From an uncultured Bacteroidota bacterium (GTDB taxonomy: Bacteria; Bacteroidota; Bacteroidia; Flavobacteriales; Flavobacteriaceae): a stretch of DNA of 64,000 nucleotides. Location: contig CACCAP010000001.1 in NCBI GenBank assembly GCA_902544085.1, positions 248,001 through 312,000 of the forward strand. The letters run 5' to 3'. A model generated the notes under the pieces. It was not told where the DNA came from. It saw only the letters and a program-made list of their open reading frames with translations, and searched no databases. Both the position numbers and the translations under genes were made by a program. Below, one piece after another: positions 1-7,950 of the stretch (positions are counted from its first letter, which is position 1; each line of letters begins with the position of its first letter).

Positions 1-1168
1 CAAGAGATTTTATTGGTGGGAAAAGCAAATTAAAAACAGATTTGATCGCTTCTTCAATTAGACTGTACGAGACCTGATCAGCACCCTCTTGTTCCCCTTC
101 ATAAACCAGCTCAACCTTACCATTTATCGATGGGACAACACCAGTAAAATCTGTCAAACGAATAACGGTATTCGTTTCACCATTAACAAGCATCCGTCTT
201 TTGGCAGTACTTACTAAATTCTCATAAGCAGTGATACTCATTCTTGTACTGATTCCACTTTTTGCATCCACGTACTCGCTAGATCTAGCAATAAAATTTA
301 TTTGCTCTACCAAGTCCTTCGCAACCTCGGGGATCAAGATATTGTTTTTGTCTTCAGCAGAAATATTGGATTCTTGCTTGGTTATTTTTTTTGCAATATT
401 AATAGACAAAGGATAATGCGTGAGTATTTGTGAACCAATCCTATCCTTTAGAGGGGTAACAATGCTACCACGGTTGGTGTAATCCTCTGGGTTTGCAGTA
501 AATACAAATTGAATATCTAGTGGGATTCTTAATTTAAAACCTCTGATTTGAATTTCTTTTTCTTCCAAAATAGAAAATAAGGATACTTGTATTCTAGCTT
601 GTAAGTCTGGCAACTCATTCACAACGAAAATACATCTGTTGGCTCTTGGGATCATTCCAAAATGAATGACTCTTTCGTCTGAATATGACAATTTCAAACT
701 TGCAGCTTTTATAGGATCCAAATCTCCAATCAAATCCGCAACAGACACGTCAGGTGTTGCAAGTTTTTCATAAAACCTTTCACTTCTATGAATCCAATCT
801 ATTTCAGTCTTGTCTCCTTGATTTTTAACAATCTCCTTTCCTTTGGATGAAATGGGTGAGGTTGGATCATCATTGATCTCAGATTCTTTTATAACAGGAA
901 TCCATTCATCAAGTAAATTGACCATTTGTCTAGCTAATCTGGTTTTTGCCTGACCTCTCAATCCCAAAAAATTTATATTGTGACCAGCCAAAATTGCTCT
1001 CTCCAGTTGAGGAATTACACTGTTTTCGTAACCATGTATTTTTTCAAAAGTCTTCTTTCCATCTTTTAAAAGTTGAGTCAGATTTCTTTTTAACTCGTCT
1101 TTAATAGACTCAGCTTTGTATCCTGAATTTTTAAGCTCTTTTAGTGTACTTATAGTTGGTTTTTTCAT
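1..1168 (-). CDS. MoxR/magnesium-chelatase-like AAA+ ATPase (C-terminus cut by window edge)
   Basis: I translated this from the minus strand: it starts with ATG at 1168, stays open for about 389 codons, and runs off the left edge, so its C-terminus is missing. It is an AAA+ ATPase of the MoxR/Mg-chelatase I group. A Walker A loop (GLRGQAKT, about residues 69-76) and the segment NELPDLQARIQ (about 184-194) are visible. Asn replaces the usual Walker B Asp, which I recall as normal for this subfamily. A PEDYTNRGSIVTPLKDRIG segment follows. Its ATG comes directly after the TAG of the VWA gene, with no gap, so the two are almost certainly co-transcribed. MoxR/VWA pairs act as chaperone-like remodelling machines; the client here is unknown. 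Confidence 0.85.
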   Translation of the reverse strand, partial: MKKPTISTLKELKNSGYKAESIKDELKRNLTQLLKDGKKTFEKIHGYENSVIPQLERAILAGHNINFLGLRGQAKTRLARQMVNLLDEWIPVIKESEINDDPTSPISSKGKEIVKNQGDKTEIDWIHRSERFYEKLATPDVSVADLIGDLDPIKAASLKLSYSDERVIHFGMIPRANRCIFVVNELPDLQARIQVSLFSILEEKEIQIRGFKLRIPLDIQFVFTANPEDYTNRGSIVTPLKDRIGSQILTHYPLSINIAKKITKQESNISAEDKNNILIPEVAKDLVEQINFIARSSEYVDAKSGISTRMSITAYENLVSTAKRRMLVNGETNTVIRLTDFTGVVPSINGKVELVYEGEQEGADQVSYSLIEEAIKSVFNLLFPPIKSL

Positions 1169-2296
1169 CTATATTTTTCTTTTTTTATTTGTTTCATAAT
1201 CCTCAAAAATCATTTCTCCTAAATTATCCAGACCTGTATAAAATGCTTTGCCATTGTTGGCTTTTGTAAACTCTCTGATAAAATGTTGTAAATAGGAATC
1301 ACGAGCGATCATAAAAGTTGTGATTGGTATTTTTAATTTTCTAGCTTGTTTAGCCATTGTGTAGCATTTCTTCACGATTTTTTGATCCAATCCAGCGCTA
1401 TTTTTATAGTACGAACCGTCAGGCATTTTTAAACAACTGGGTTTGCCATCAGTTATCATTAATATTTGCTTGTTGTTATTTTTTTTCTTGCTTAACATGT
1501 CCATAGCAAGTTGTAATCCAGCCACAGTATTTGTATGGTAAGGTCCTACTTTTAAATATGGAAGTTCCTTGATACTTATTGGCTTGGCATCATTTCCAAA
1601 AACCAAAATATCGAGTGTGTCTTTGGGATATCTAGTCAGTATTAGTTCAGATAAAGCCATCGCTACTCTTTTAGCAGGAGTAATTCTATCCTCACCATAA
1701 AGAATCATGCTATGACTAATGTCAATCATGAGGACCGTACTCATTTGGGATTTATTCAAAGTGTTTTTAACCACTAAATCTTCGGATTGTAAATCAAGCT
1801 CCCCACTGCCTGTTCTTGTATACATATTTCTCAAACTTTCCGTAATCATTAATTGATCAATGGAATCTCCAAACTGATAATCTCTGTAATCATCAAAATC
1901 ATTTAAACTTTTCCCAGTATGGTTAGTTTTGTGATTGCCAGACCTTGATTTTTTGATTTGCCCAAATATTTTTTTTAACGCGAACTTTCTAAGAGCTCTT
2001 TCCATCTTAGCAGAAATTTTTTTTGATTCTTTTCCAGATCCAATATCGAATTCTGCTTTTACAAATCCTTTATTCAATAAATCATTAATAAAATCTTCAA
2101 TTGTATAATCATCTGTTGTCAACTCGTACTCCTTATCAAGTTCTTTCAACCAATCGATTGCTTCATCAAAATCACCGCTTGTGTATGTAATTAGTTCCTT
2201 GAAAATTTCAAATAATTTTTCAAAGGGGGTTATGTTTTGATTTTTAGCTGAGGAAAAAGACCAGCCAGAAATAGGAATTTTATTAAACAAATTCAT
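1169..2296 (-). CDS. VWA (von Willebrand factor A) domain protein, partner of the MoxR-like ATPase
   Basis: This 375-residue protein has an N-terminal helical, charged half (about 1-180) and a C-terminal VWA domain. The MIDAS metal site is visible as D-I-S-H-S at about residues 192-196, and a later acidic MIDAS position lies in MITDGKPS. No signal peptide or membrane segment is seen, so it is probably cytoplasmic. The stop codon abuts the ATG of the AAA+ ATPase gene. That arrangement, as in other MoxR-VWA and chelatase I/D pairs, suggests the VWA protein docks on the ATPase ring and recruits a substrate. The substrate cannot be told from the sequence. Confidence 0.85.
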   Translation of the reverse strand: MNLFNKIPISGWSFSSAKNQNITPFEKLFEIFKELITYTSGDFDEAIDWLKELDKEYELTTDDYTIEDFINDLLNKGFVKAEFDIGSGKESKKISAKMERALRKFALKKIFGQIKKSRSGNHKTNHTGKSLNDFDDYRDYQFGDSIDQLMITESLRNMYTRTGSGELDLQSEDLVVKNTLNKSQMSTVLMIDISHSMILYGEDRITPAKRVAMALSELILTRYPKDTLDILVFGNDAKPISIKELPYLKVGPYHTNTVAGLQLAMDMLSKKKNNNKQILMITDGKPSCLKMPDGSYYKNSAGLDQKIVKKCYTMAKQARKLKIPITTFMIARDSYLQHFIREFTKANNGKAFYTGLDNLGEMIFEDYETNKKRKI

Positions 2297-2351
2297 CAGA
2301 GTGTAAGTAACAAATCAAATGCCACTTTAACTTAAATTAAGATAGTTTATA

Positions 2352-2389
2352 AAAAAATGTCTACAGGCTAATGCTTGTAGACATTTTTT
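2352..2389 (-). terminator. Strong rho-independent terminator, probably bidirectional
   Basis: There is a near-perfect hairpin with arms at 2352-2368 and 2373-2389 around a TAAT loop. The core ATGTCTACA pairs with TGTAGACAT and the inner GGC pairs with GCT (one G-T wobble). Six to seven A on the left arm and six T on the right give a U-tract on either strand. It lies 17 bp past the stop of the lipoprotein gene ending at 2407 and ahead of the VWA gene, so it most likely ends the lipoprotein transcript. Confidence 0.8.
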
Positions 2390-2406
2390 GAGTTTTGTGA
2401 TGTTGA

Positions 2407-2904
2407 CTAGCTTTCTGGATCGGGAGCAACAGCCATAACCACGCCTGTAGCATCTCCATAATCTCCACCATTGATCAACATTCCATCTTCATCGAATGTT
2501 AAATAATGATAGAATTTCACTTCAAATGGTTTTCCAGATGCAGTATTCTTTCCTGTCCATGTTCCGTAAGTTCGTACACTTCCATTGAGCATTTTTGTCT
2601 CAGGATCAACACCAGGCAAGAAGTTTTCAGGTTCATAATTAATATCCTCCATTGCACCAATCCAACCAGAAATGTATGCAACAACATCTTCTTTAGTTGT
2701 AAAGTACTCCGTGTTGGCATAGAAGGCACCTTGCCATTCAATTTCATCACCAATCTTAGAACTTAAGTAATCCAAATCCTCCTCTTCCCATTTATCAAAC
2801 CATTCTTGAGCTCTCTCAACATTTTTTTCAAAATTGGGATTTTGCTGTGGAGCATCACACGATGCTAAAGCAAAAAATATAAAAATTAAAAATATTTTTT
2901 TCAT
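2407..2904 (-). CDS. SnoaL/NTF2-like lipoprotein
   Basis: The 165-residue protein starts with a lipoprotein signal peptide: a Lys pair, a hydrophobic stretch and the lipobox LASC, with Cys16 as the lipidated residue. The mature part looks like a SnoaL/NTF2-like alpha+beta fold: an N-terminal helix rich in E, W and K, then strands around GDEIEWQGAFY, GTWTGKN and FEVKFYHYLTFDEDGMLINGGDYGD. Such small cone-shaped domains bind small ligands or act as enzymes; no catalytic set can be assigned here. It stands alone, ended by the hairpin at 2352-2389. The fold call is by pattern only. Confidence 0.7.
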   Translation of the reverse strand: MKKIFLIFIFFALASCDAPQQNPNFEKNVERAQEWFDKWEEEDLDYLSSKIGDEIEWQGAFYANTEYFTTKEDVVAYISGWIGAMEDINYEPENFLPGVDPETKMLNGSVRTYGTWTGKNTASGKPFEVKFYHYLTFDEDGMLINGGDYGDATGVVMAVAPDPES

Positions 2905-2994
2905 ATCTACATAATAAAATTTAAAGCATTAAGATAAGGAATTGAATGTTATTAAAAATTTAATTATCATTTATTTTTTAGAAAACTTTTTTAA

Positions 2995-3002
2995 TATTTT
3001 TG
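2995..3002 (+). promoter_or_regulatory. Candidate Bacteroidota -7 promoter element (TATTTTTG)
   Basis: The octamer matches TAnnTTTG, the Bacteroidota -7 element, and ends only 6 bp before the ATG at 3009. No clear -33 TTTG is seen. If it is used, the transcript of the surface-protein operon would have almost no 5' leader. The motif is T-rich and could occur by chance. Confidence 0.3.
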
Positions 3003-3008
3003 GCGGGT

Positions 3009-5459
3009 ATGAATCGGTATTTCTTTACCCTTTTATTTGTGGTTTTTTCAAGTTTTTTGTTTTCACAAAACACATTTTATGTTGCTCCATCATCCTCGGG
3101 TGGTAGTGACAGTAACAACGGTTCGATAGGTTCACCTTTTGAAACCATACAATATGGTGTCAACCAATTGTCGTCTGGTGGTGATAAACTCTATATCAGA
3201 GCAGGCACATACCGGGAGACAATTACCATAAATAAAATTGGTGCCAGTGGAAACCCAATAATCATTGAGGCTTATGGCAGTGAGGATGTTACCATTGACG
3301 GAACAGTGGACATAACCGGTAGTTGGACAAGTCACGGAAACGGTATTTACAAACTAAGCTCGTATTCAACAAATATCACACAACTTTTTGTTGATAATGA
3401 GCCGATGGTAAATGCTAGATGGCCCAATGCTCAATTTAATGATGATTCAGTTTTTTCTCACTCTACTTGGGCTCAAGGTGATGAAAACACTCTGAGTGAC
3501 ACTGATGACCCAGATTACGTTAATGATCGCAGCATAGACGGATCACTGCAAATTGATGAAGATATATTTGATCCTGGTGTTGGTGGTATTGGTAATTCCG
3601 CATTGGACTTAAATGGTTCCATAGGAATTTTAAATATAGGGTCGTTTAAAACATGGACTGTAGAAATTACAGGACACACTCAAAATGCCTCCTCAGACGA
3701 TGTAATTACATATAATACAAGTGACATAGGTACCTACAAAGACAAACATCATTACTATTTTTTTGAGGGTAAACTGAGTTTTTTAGATACAAACAATGAA
3801 TGGTTTCATGACAAAAGTGACAACACTCTATATCTTTATCCTGATTACGGCGATCTTTCCAATAGAACAATCAAAGGCAAAACAACTGACTATGGTGTAA
3901 CTTTTAGTGGTGCACAGTATGTGACCCTAAAAAAAATTAATTTTTTTGCTACTACTTTAGAGATGACTGGCAATTCTGACTACAATACTGTGGAGGAATG
4001 TAATTTTTATTATCCTAGTGCATCAAAAAGAATGCTTGGAACTACAAATGGTATGGGAAATCCAAGTGTTACTGAACTAGGCAGCAATGCAGACAACAAC
4101 ACCATTGAAAAATGTCTGTTTGAAAACACCGAGGGAGAGGCTCTTGTCATTAAAGGAGATAGCAATACAATTAAGAACAATTACTTTCATCACATTGACT
4201 GGAGCTCATCTGAACTTCAAAACCTGATGGTTTCTATCTACATTGCTGGAACAAGCAATACATTTCATCAGAATACCATCCATACAACTGGAGCATCAGC
4301 AACGGTCCTGCCTGGAAGAATGTCTACATTTAGTTACAATAAAGTCACAAATACTGGACTTTTACAATCTGATGGTGCTGTTTTTCAAGGAACAAAAAAC
4401 AACGTTGAGGGATCAGTAGTGCATAACAATTTTATATATGATACCGAAAAATATGCATTTCGGTATGATGCACCAGGTGGAGATGCAACTCAGGCAGGAA
4501 GTTATGGCATCATGCATCACAACATCGCTGACAATACCAATGGGTTAATGATTAAGGGAAATAATCAAATCATTGCTCACAATACAATTTTAAATACAAT
4601 AAATAATAGGAATGATATCATTATTCTTTCTGAAGATTGTTCCAACAACAGCACATACTTATATAATAATTTAGCAAAAAGAATTGGAGCTCACAGGAGC
4701 GCAACATCATTTTCACTAACCTCTGACAGTCCGATGCCGATTGCTGGAAATTTAGGGGGGTCAAACTATGGGTACATAAAAATTTCAGGTAGTTGGAGAG
4801 CTTGTCAAAGTGGAGACAGCTACTATAATGCGACAGCAGGATCTGGCAGCTCTCAAAATAATATTGATGAGATCAATGTTTCAAGAACAGGACTTAGCTA
4901 TAATTCTGATGTTGAGAGTTTGCTGAATTACAATTCAGGTGATGGAAAAACAGAGTCTGATTATCACCCAACAAGCAATACAATTATAGACCAAGGAGTT
5001 TCACCAACAACTACTCCATCAAATAATTCGAATTATGGAAGTACCACTGTGAGCGGTACTGTTTATAGTGGCCCCGGACTTAACAATCTTGTACCACACA
5101 CGAATGCTGGTTCAGCTGCTGACATTGGTGCATTTGAGGTTGGAGAATCATGGACAGCCGGAGCAGATTGGTCCCCAAAGTTTTATAAAGTAATTTGGAA
5201 AACTTCTGCTGGTTCGACGGATTGGAATACGGCTTCCAATTGGTCAACGGGTGTTGTGCCTGATGCTGATAACAACATTACAATTCCAGCTGGTGCATCA
5301 AATATGCCCGTTGTGTCCTCATCTGTTTCAGTAAAAAACTTGACAGTGAATTCCTCAGCTACATTGACAATTAATTCTGGTGTCACGCTCACTGTGAATG
5401 GTAATTTGGTTAACATGGGAAATATCACCGTCAATGGTGAAATAAATGTTAATAATTAA
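3009..5459 (+). CDS. Secreted right-handed beta-helix protein with C-terminal fragment of a T9SS-type module
   Basis: I chose ATG 3009 over an in-frame TTG at 3000 because the signal peptide then starts cleanly with MNRYFF and ends near FLFSQ (816 residues). The N-terminus (FYVAPSSSGGSDSNNGS, then GSPFETIQYGV and YIRAGTYRE) is typical of parallel beta-helix carbohydrate-active proteins. Many N-T-I and N-N-x-F-x rungs follow to about residue 600. Residues of roughly 720-816 (W-K-T-S...D-W-N-T-A-S-N-W-S, then TLTINSGVTLTVNGNL) look like the opening of a module common in flavobacterial T9SS proteins. The protein ends there with no sorting domain. It may be a polysaccharide lyase or an adhesin; the catalytic function is unassigned. 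Confidence 0.8.
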   Translation: MNRYFFTLLFVVFSSFLFSQNTFYVAPSSSGGSDSNNGSIGSPFETIQYGVNQLSSGGDKLYIRAGTYRETITINKIGASGNPIIIEAYGSEDVTIDGTVDITGSWTSHGNGIYKLSSYSTNITQLFVDNEPMVNARWPNAQFNDDSVFSHSTWAQGDENTLSDTDDPDYVNDRSIDGSLQIDEDIFDPGVGGIGNSALDLNGSIGILNIGSFKTWTVEITGHTQNASSDDVITYNTSDIGTYKDKHHYYFFEGKLSFLDTNNEWFHDKSDNTLYLYPDYGDLSNRTIKGKTTDYGVTFSGAQYVTLKKINFFATTLEMTGNSDYNTVEECNFYYPSASKRMLGTTNGMGNPSVTELGSNADNNTIEKCLFENTEGEALVIKGDSNTIKNNYFHHIDWSSSELQNLMVSIYIAGTSNTFHQNTIHTTGASATVLPGRMSTFSYNKVTNTGLLQSDGAVFQGTKNNVEGSVVHNNFIYDTEKYAFRYDAPGGDATQAGSYGIMHHNIADNTNGLMIKGNNQIIAHNTILNTINNRNDIIILSEDCSNNSTYLYNNLAKRIGAHRSATSFSLTSDSPMPIAGNLGGSNYGYIKISGSWRACQSGDSYYNATAGSGSSQNNIDEINVSRTGLSYNSDVESLLNYNSGDGKTESDYHPTSNTIIDQGVSPTTTPSNNSNYGSTTVSGTVYSGPGLNNLVPHTNAGSAADIGAFEVGESWTAGADWSPKFYKVIWKTSAGSTDWNTASNWSTGVVPDADNNITIPAGASNMPVVSSSVSVKNLTVNSSATLTINSGVTLTVNGNLVNMGNITVNGEINVNN

Positions 5460-5517
5460 TTCTTAGTTAATAAATTTCAAGATCACCACTCATTAATTTT
5501 ATGTAAAATAATTCAAG

Positions 5518-6417
5518 ATGAAAAATCTATTTACACTTTTAGCATTAACTATAACATTTAGTATGAATGCACAAATGAGCGACAATAGCAGTGGCACTTC
5601 AGCAATAGGAAGTTATGCCGTAGCAATGGGATCAGGCACAACAGCAAGTGGATTTTCTACTACAGCAATGGGACATAGCACAACAGCAAGTGGAAGTACT
5701 TCTACAGCAATGGGATCCGCCACAACAGCAAGTGGAATAGGTTCTACTGCAATGGGATCAGGCACAACAGCAAGTGAAATAGGTTCTACTGCAATGGGAG
5801 GTGGTACAACAGCAAGTGGAGATTATTCTACAGCAATGGGATTGACCACAATAGCAAGTGGATATTATTCTACAGCAATGGGAATAACCACACAAGCAAG
5901 TGATTATGCCTCAACAGTAATTGGACAATATAATTCTTCAGGTTCATCAGCAACAAGTGCAAGTTCATTTTCTACATCTGCCCCTGCTTTTGTGATTGGA
6001 AATGGTGTAGATTCCTCAAATAAGTCTGATGCTTTTAAAGTAATGTTTAATGGTGATACTACAGTAAGCAATGACCTTACAGTAAGTGGAGATGTAGTAA
6101 TTTCATCCGATGCAAGATTAAAGTCAAACATTGTATCTCTTGGTTCTACACTTCCTAAATTATTACAAATAGATGGTAAGTCCTATGAGATGAAAGGCAA
6201 ACAAAAGATAGGTGTACTTGCACAAGAGATAAAGGAAGTATTTCCTGAACTTGTCAGTGAGGACGACAATAAAATGTTAGCAGTTAATTATCAAGGATTA
6301 GTGCCTGTACTTATCAATGCATTGAAAGAGCAAGATGCAAAGATGAAGGAGCAAGAAAAAAAAATAAATAGATTAGAAAAAATATTGCTTAAATTAAACG
6401 AAAATTATGAAGACTAA
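5518..6417 (+). CDS. YadA-head-repeat adhesin with C-terminal Peptidase_S74 intramolecular chaperone
   Basis: This is 299 residues with a signal peptide (MKNLFTLLALTITFSMNAQ). Residues of about 36-133 are seven tandem 14-residue repeats of the pattern A-M-G-x-x-T-T-A-S-G-x-x-S-T, the YadA/Hep_Hag head motif that forms trimeric beta-rolls. After a Ser-rich linker comes an S74 domain beginning S-D-A-R-L-K-S-N-I, with GVLAQEIKEVFPELV and VNYQGLVPVLINALKEQ. A terminal coiled coil (about 275-295) closes it. S74 domains act as trimerising chaperones that cut themselves off at the Ser of the S-D-x-R-L-K motif. There is no YadA membrane anchor and no T9SS sorting domain. It overlaps the next gene by 11 bp. 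Confidence 0.85.
   Translation: MKNLFTLLALTITFSMNAQMSDNSSGTSAIGSYAVAMGSGTTASGFSTTAMGHSTTASGSTSTAMGSATTASGIGSTAMGSGTTASEIGSTAMGGGTTASGDYSTAMGLTTIASGYYSTAMGITTQASDYASTVIGQYNSSGSSATSASSFSTSAPAFVIGNGVDSSNKSDAFKVMFNGDTTVSNDLTVSGDVVISSDARLKSNIVSLGSTLPKLLQIDGKSYEMKGKQKIGVLAQEIKEVFPELVSEDDNKMLAVNYQGLVPVLINALKEQDAKMKEQEKKINRLEKILLKLNENYED
5623..5916 (+). repeat. Seven in-frame 42-bp tandem repeats encoding YadA-head units
   Basis: Seven consecutive 42-bp units each start with gcaatggga (A-M-G) and encode one 14-residue head repeat. Units share blocks such as acaacagcaagtgga and differ mostly at three or four codons. A degenerate eighth unit (V-I-G) follows at 5917. The nucleotide similarity allows copy-number change by slippage or recombination, which would lengthen or shorten the adhesin head without breaking frame. 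Confidence 0.9.
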
Positions 6418-7936
6418 ATTTTTAATTTTTTTCTCACTCATATCAATATTTGGTTTTTCACAAAACTTAACCATTAACAGTGGAGCAACCTTGACTATTT
6501 CAAAGGACGGAAAATTAACAGTTTCAGGCTCTTTAACCAATAGTGGTACACTAAACATAGAACAAGATGCAGATGAATCTGGAAGTTTAATTGCAAAATC
6601 TGCAAGTACGCCAACAATAACCTTAAAAAAGTATTTAGTTGGCAGTCAGTGGACTCTTATTGGGATACCTGTGACAGGTGAAGTAGTTAATGATATTGAT
6701 GATAATCTTGCCACTCAATCTGGAAAAAGTGCAATTGGATATTGGGACAATGATAAAGCTGGTGGGGCTGGATGGGTAACTTTCAATACAGGTTCAACAG
6801 ACGCCAATGAACTTGTTCCAACAAGAGGATATGAAATCATGAGAAGCTCCTCGGGGACAGTTTCATTCACAGGGACGATGTTAAATTCTGATCAAACTCA
6901 GGCAATTACAACTGAGAGTGGCACTAACGGAAATTGGAATCTTGTTGGAAATCCTTTTCCATCTTATTTAAACATGACTGATGATTCAGGTGATGCCACC
7001 AATAATTTTTTAACAGAAAATGCATCTGCACTCGGAAATGGAGCATATGTCGCCGTATATGCATGGGACGGATCTAATTATGATACCTACAATCAAAGTG
7101 ATGGCGACAACCAGGAAAAAATGGCACCAGGAGATGGGTTTTTTGTTTATGCTTCATCAAATACAAATGTTTCATTCACAGAGGCTATGCAAGAACATGA
7201 CGGAGGAATTGGCTTTGTTGGCAGTGTTGCTCCACCAAGTGATCCATTAAATGGACCAAACAACTCTGAAGTTTTAAATAGAGAGGTTTATTACAAACTG
7301 AAAATGGATGATCAATCTGAAAACAAACATGTACTTATTTCATTTACCGATCAATCCACAAAGGGATTGGATCCTGGATATGATGCTGGTGTTTTTAGAG
7401 TTGGAAATTCACACATTTACACAAAACTCCTAAAAGACGATAATGGCATTGGATTTTCAATTCAATCATTGCCCTACTCTGAAATAAATGACGTAGTAGT
7501 TCCTTTGGCAATAGACTCAAAGTCATCGAAAATATCTATTGATGTTGTACAAAACACTTTGCCTAATGGCACGCTTGTTTACATGGAAGATCGTTCTCTA
7601 AAAACTTTCGTTGAAATCAACAAAGATTATACAATAAATACAAATTCTGAACTCAATGGATATGGTAGATTTTACTTGCATTTCACTAATGATATAATTC
7701 CTGAATTACCAACAGATGGGGACTTTAGGATATTCAAAATCTCCGAAAATGAAGTTCGATTAATGGGTCATAGTGACAAAAATTATGATGCTAGCATTTA
7801 CGACTTTTCAGGACGACTGATTAAAACATTGAACTTTAACCATAAGATTGAAGTGAACAATCTTAAAAAGGGAATTCATGTTTTGAAGTTGTCGAGCGAG
7901 GGAGTCATTACAACAAAGAAGTTTGTGGTAGAATAG
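6407..7936 (+). CDS. T9SS cargo protein with C-terminal type A sorting domain
   Basis: This is 509 residues with a signal peptide (MKTKFLIFFSLISIFGFSQ). The mature N-terminus carries NLTINSGATLTISKDGKLTVSGSL-type repeats, then a module with WTLIGIPVTG, GYEIMRSS and NWNLVGNPFPSYLN that is widespread in flavobacterial T9SS proteins. The last roughly 70 residues form a type A sorting domain (FRIFKISENEVRL, YDFSGRLIKTL, L-K-K-G-I-H-V-L-K, ending K-K-F-V-V-E). Gliding/Por machinery would export it and attach it to the surface. Its ATG lies 11 bp inside the S74 gene, suggesting translational coupling. It probably anchors or accompanies the two upstream proteins, which lack a sorting signal. Confidence 0.85.
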   Translation: MKTKFLIFFSLISIFGFSQNLTINSGATLTISKDGKLTVSGSLTNSGTLNIEQDADESGSLIAKSASTPTITLKKYLVGSQWTLIGIPVTGEVVNDIDDNLATQSGKSAIGYWDNDKAGGAGWVTFNTGSTDANELVPTRGYEIMRSSSGTVSFTGTMLNSDQTQAITTESGTNGNWNLVGNPFPSYLNMTDDSGDATNNFLTENASALGNGAYVAVYAWDGSNYDTYNQSDGDNQEKMAPGDGFFVYASSNTNVSFTEAMQEHDGGIGFVGSVAPPSDPLNGPNNSEVLNREVYYKLKMDDQSENKHVLISFTDQSTKGLDPGYDAGVFRVGNSHIYTKLLKDDNGIGFSIQSLPYSEINDVVVPLAIDSKSSKISIDVVQNTLPNGTLVYMEDRSLKTFVEINKDYTINTNSELNGYGRFYLHFTNDIIPELPTDGDFRIFKISENEVRLMGHSDKNYDASIYDFSGRLIKTLNFNHKIEVNNLKKGIHVLKLSSEGVITTKKFVVE

Positions 7937-7950
7937 TAGTATTTATTTGA

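Noticed and set aside
3000..3008. TTG at 3000 as start of the beta-helix gene
   Set aside because: It adds only M-A-G before the natural Met of a clean signal peptide, and overlaps a candidate -7 element.
5623..5916. Short regular repeats that could be mistaken for a CRISPR array
   Set aside because: The 42-bp period is in frame, has no unique spacers, and encodes a known 14-residue adhesin motif.
5518..6417. Prophage remnant suggested by the S74 domain
   Set aside because: No integrase, capsid, tail or lysis gene is near; both neighbours are exported surface proteins and the protein has its own signal peptide.
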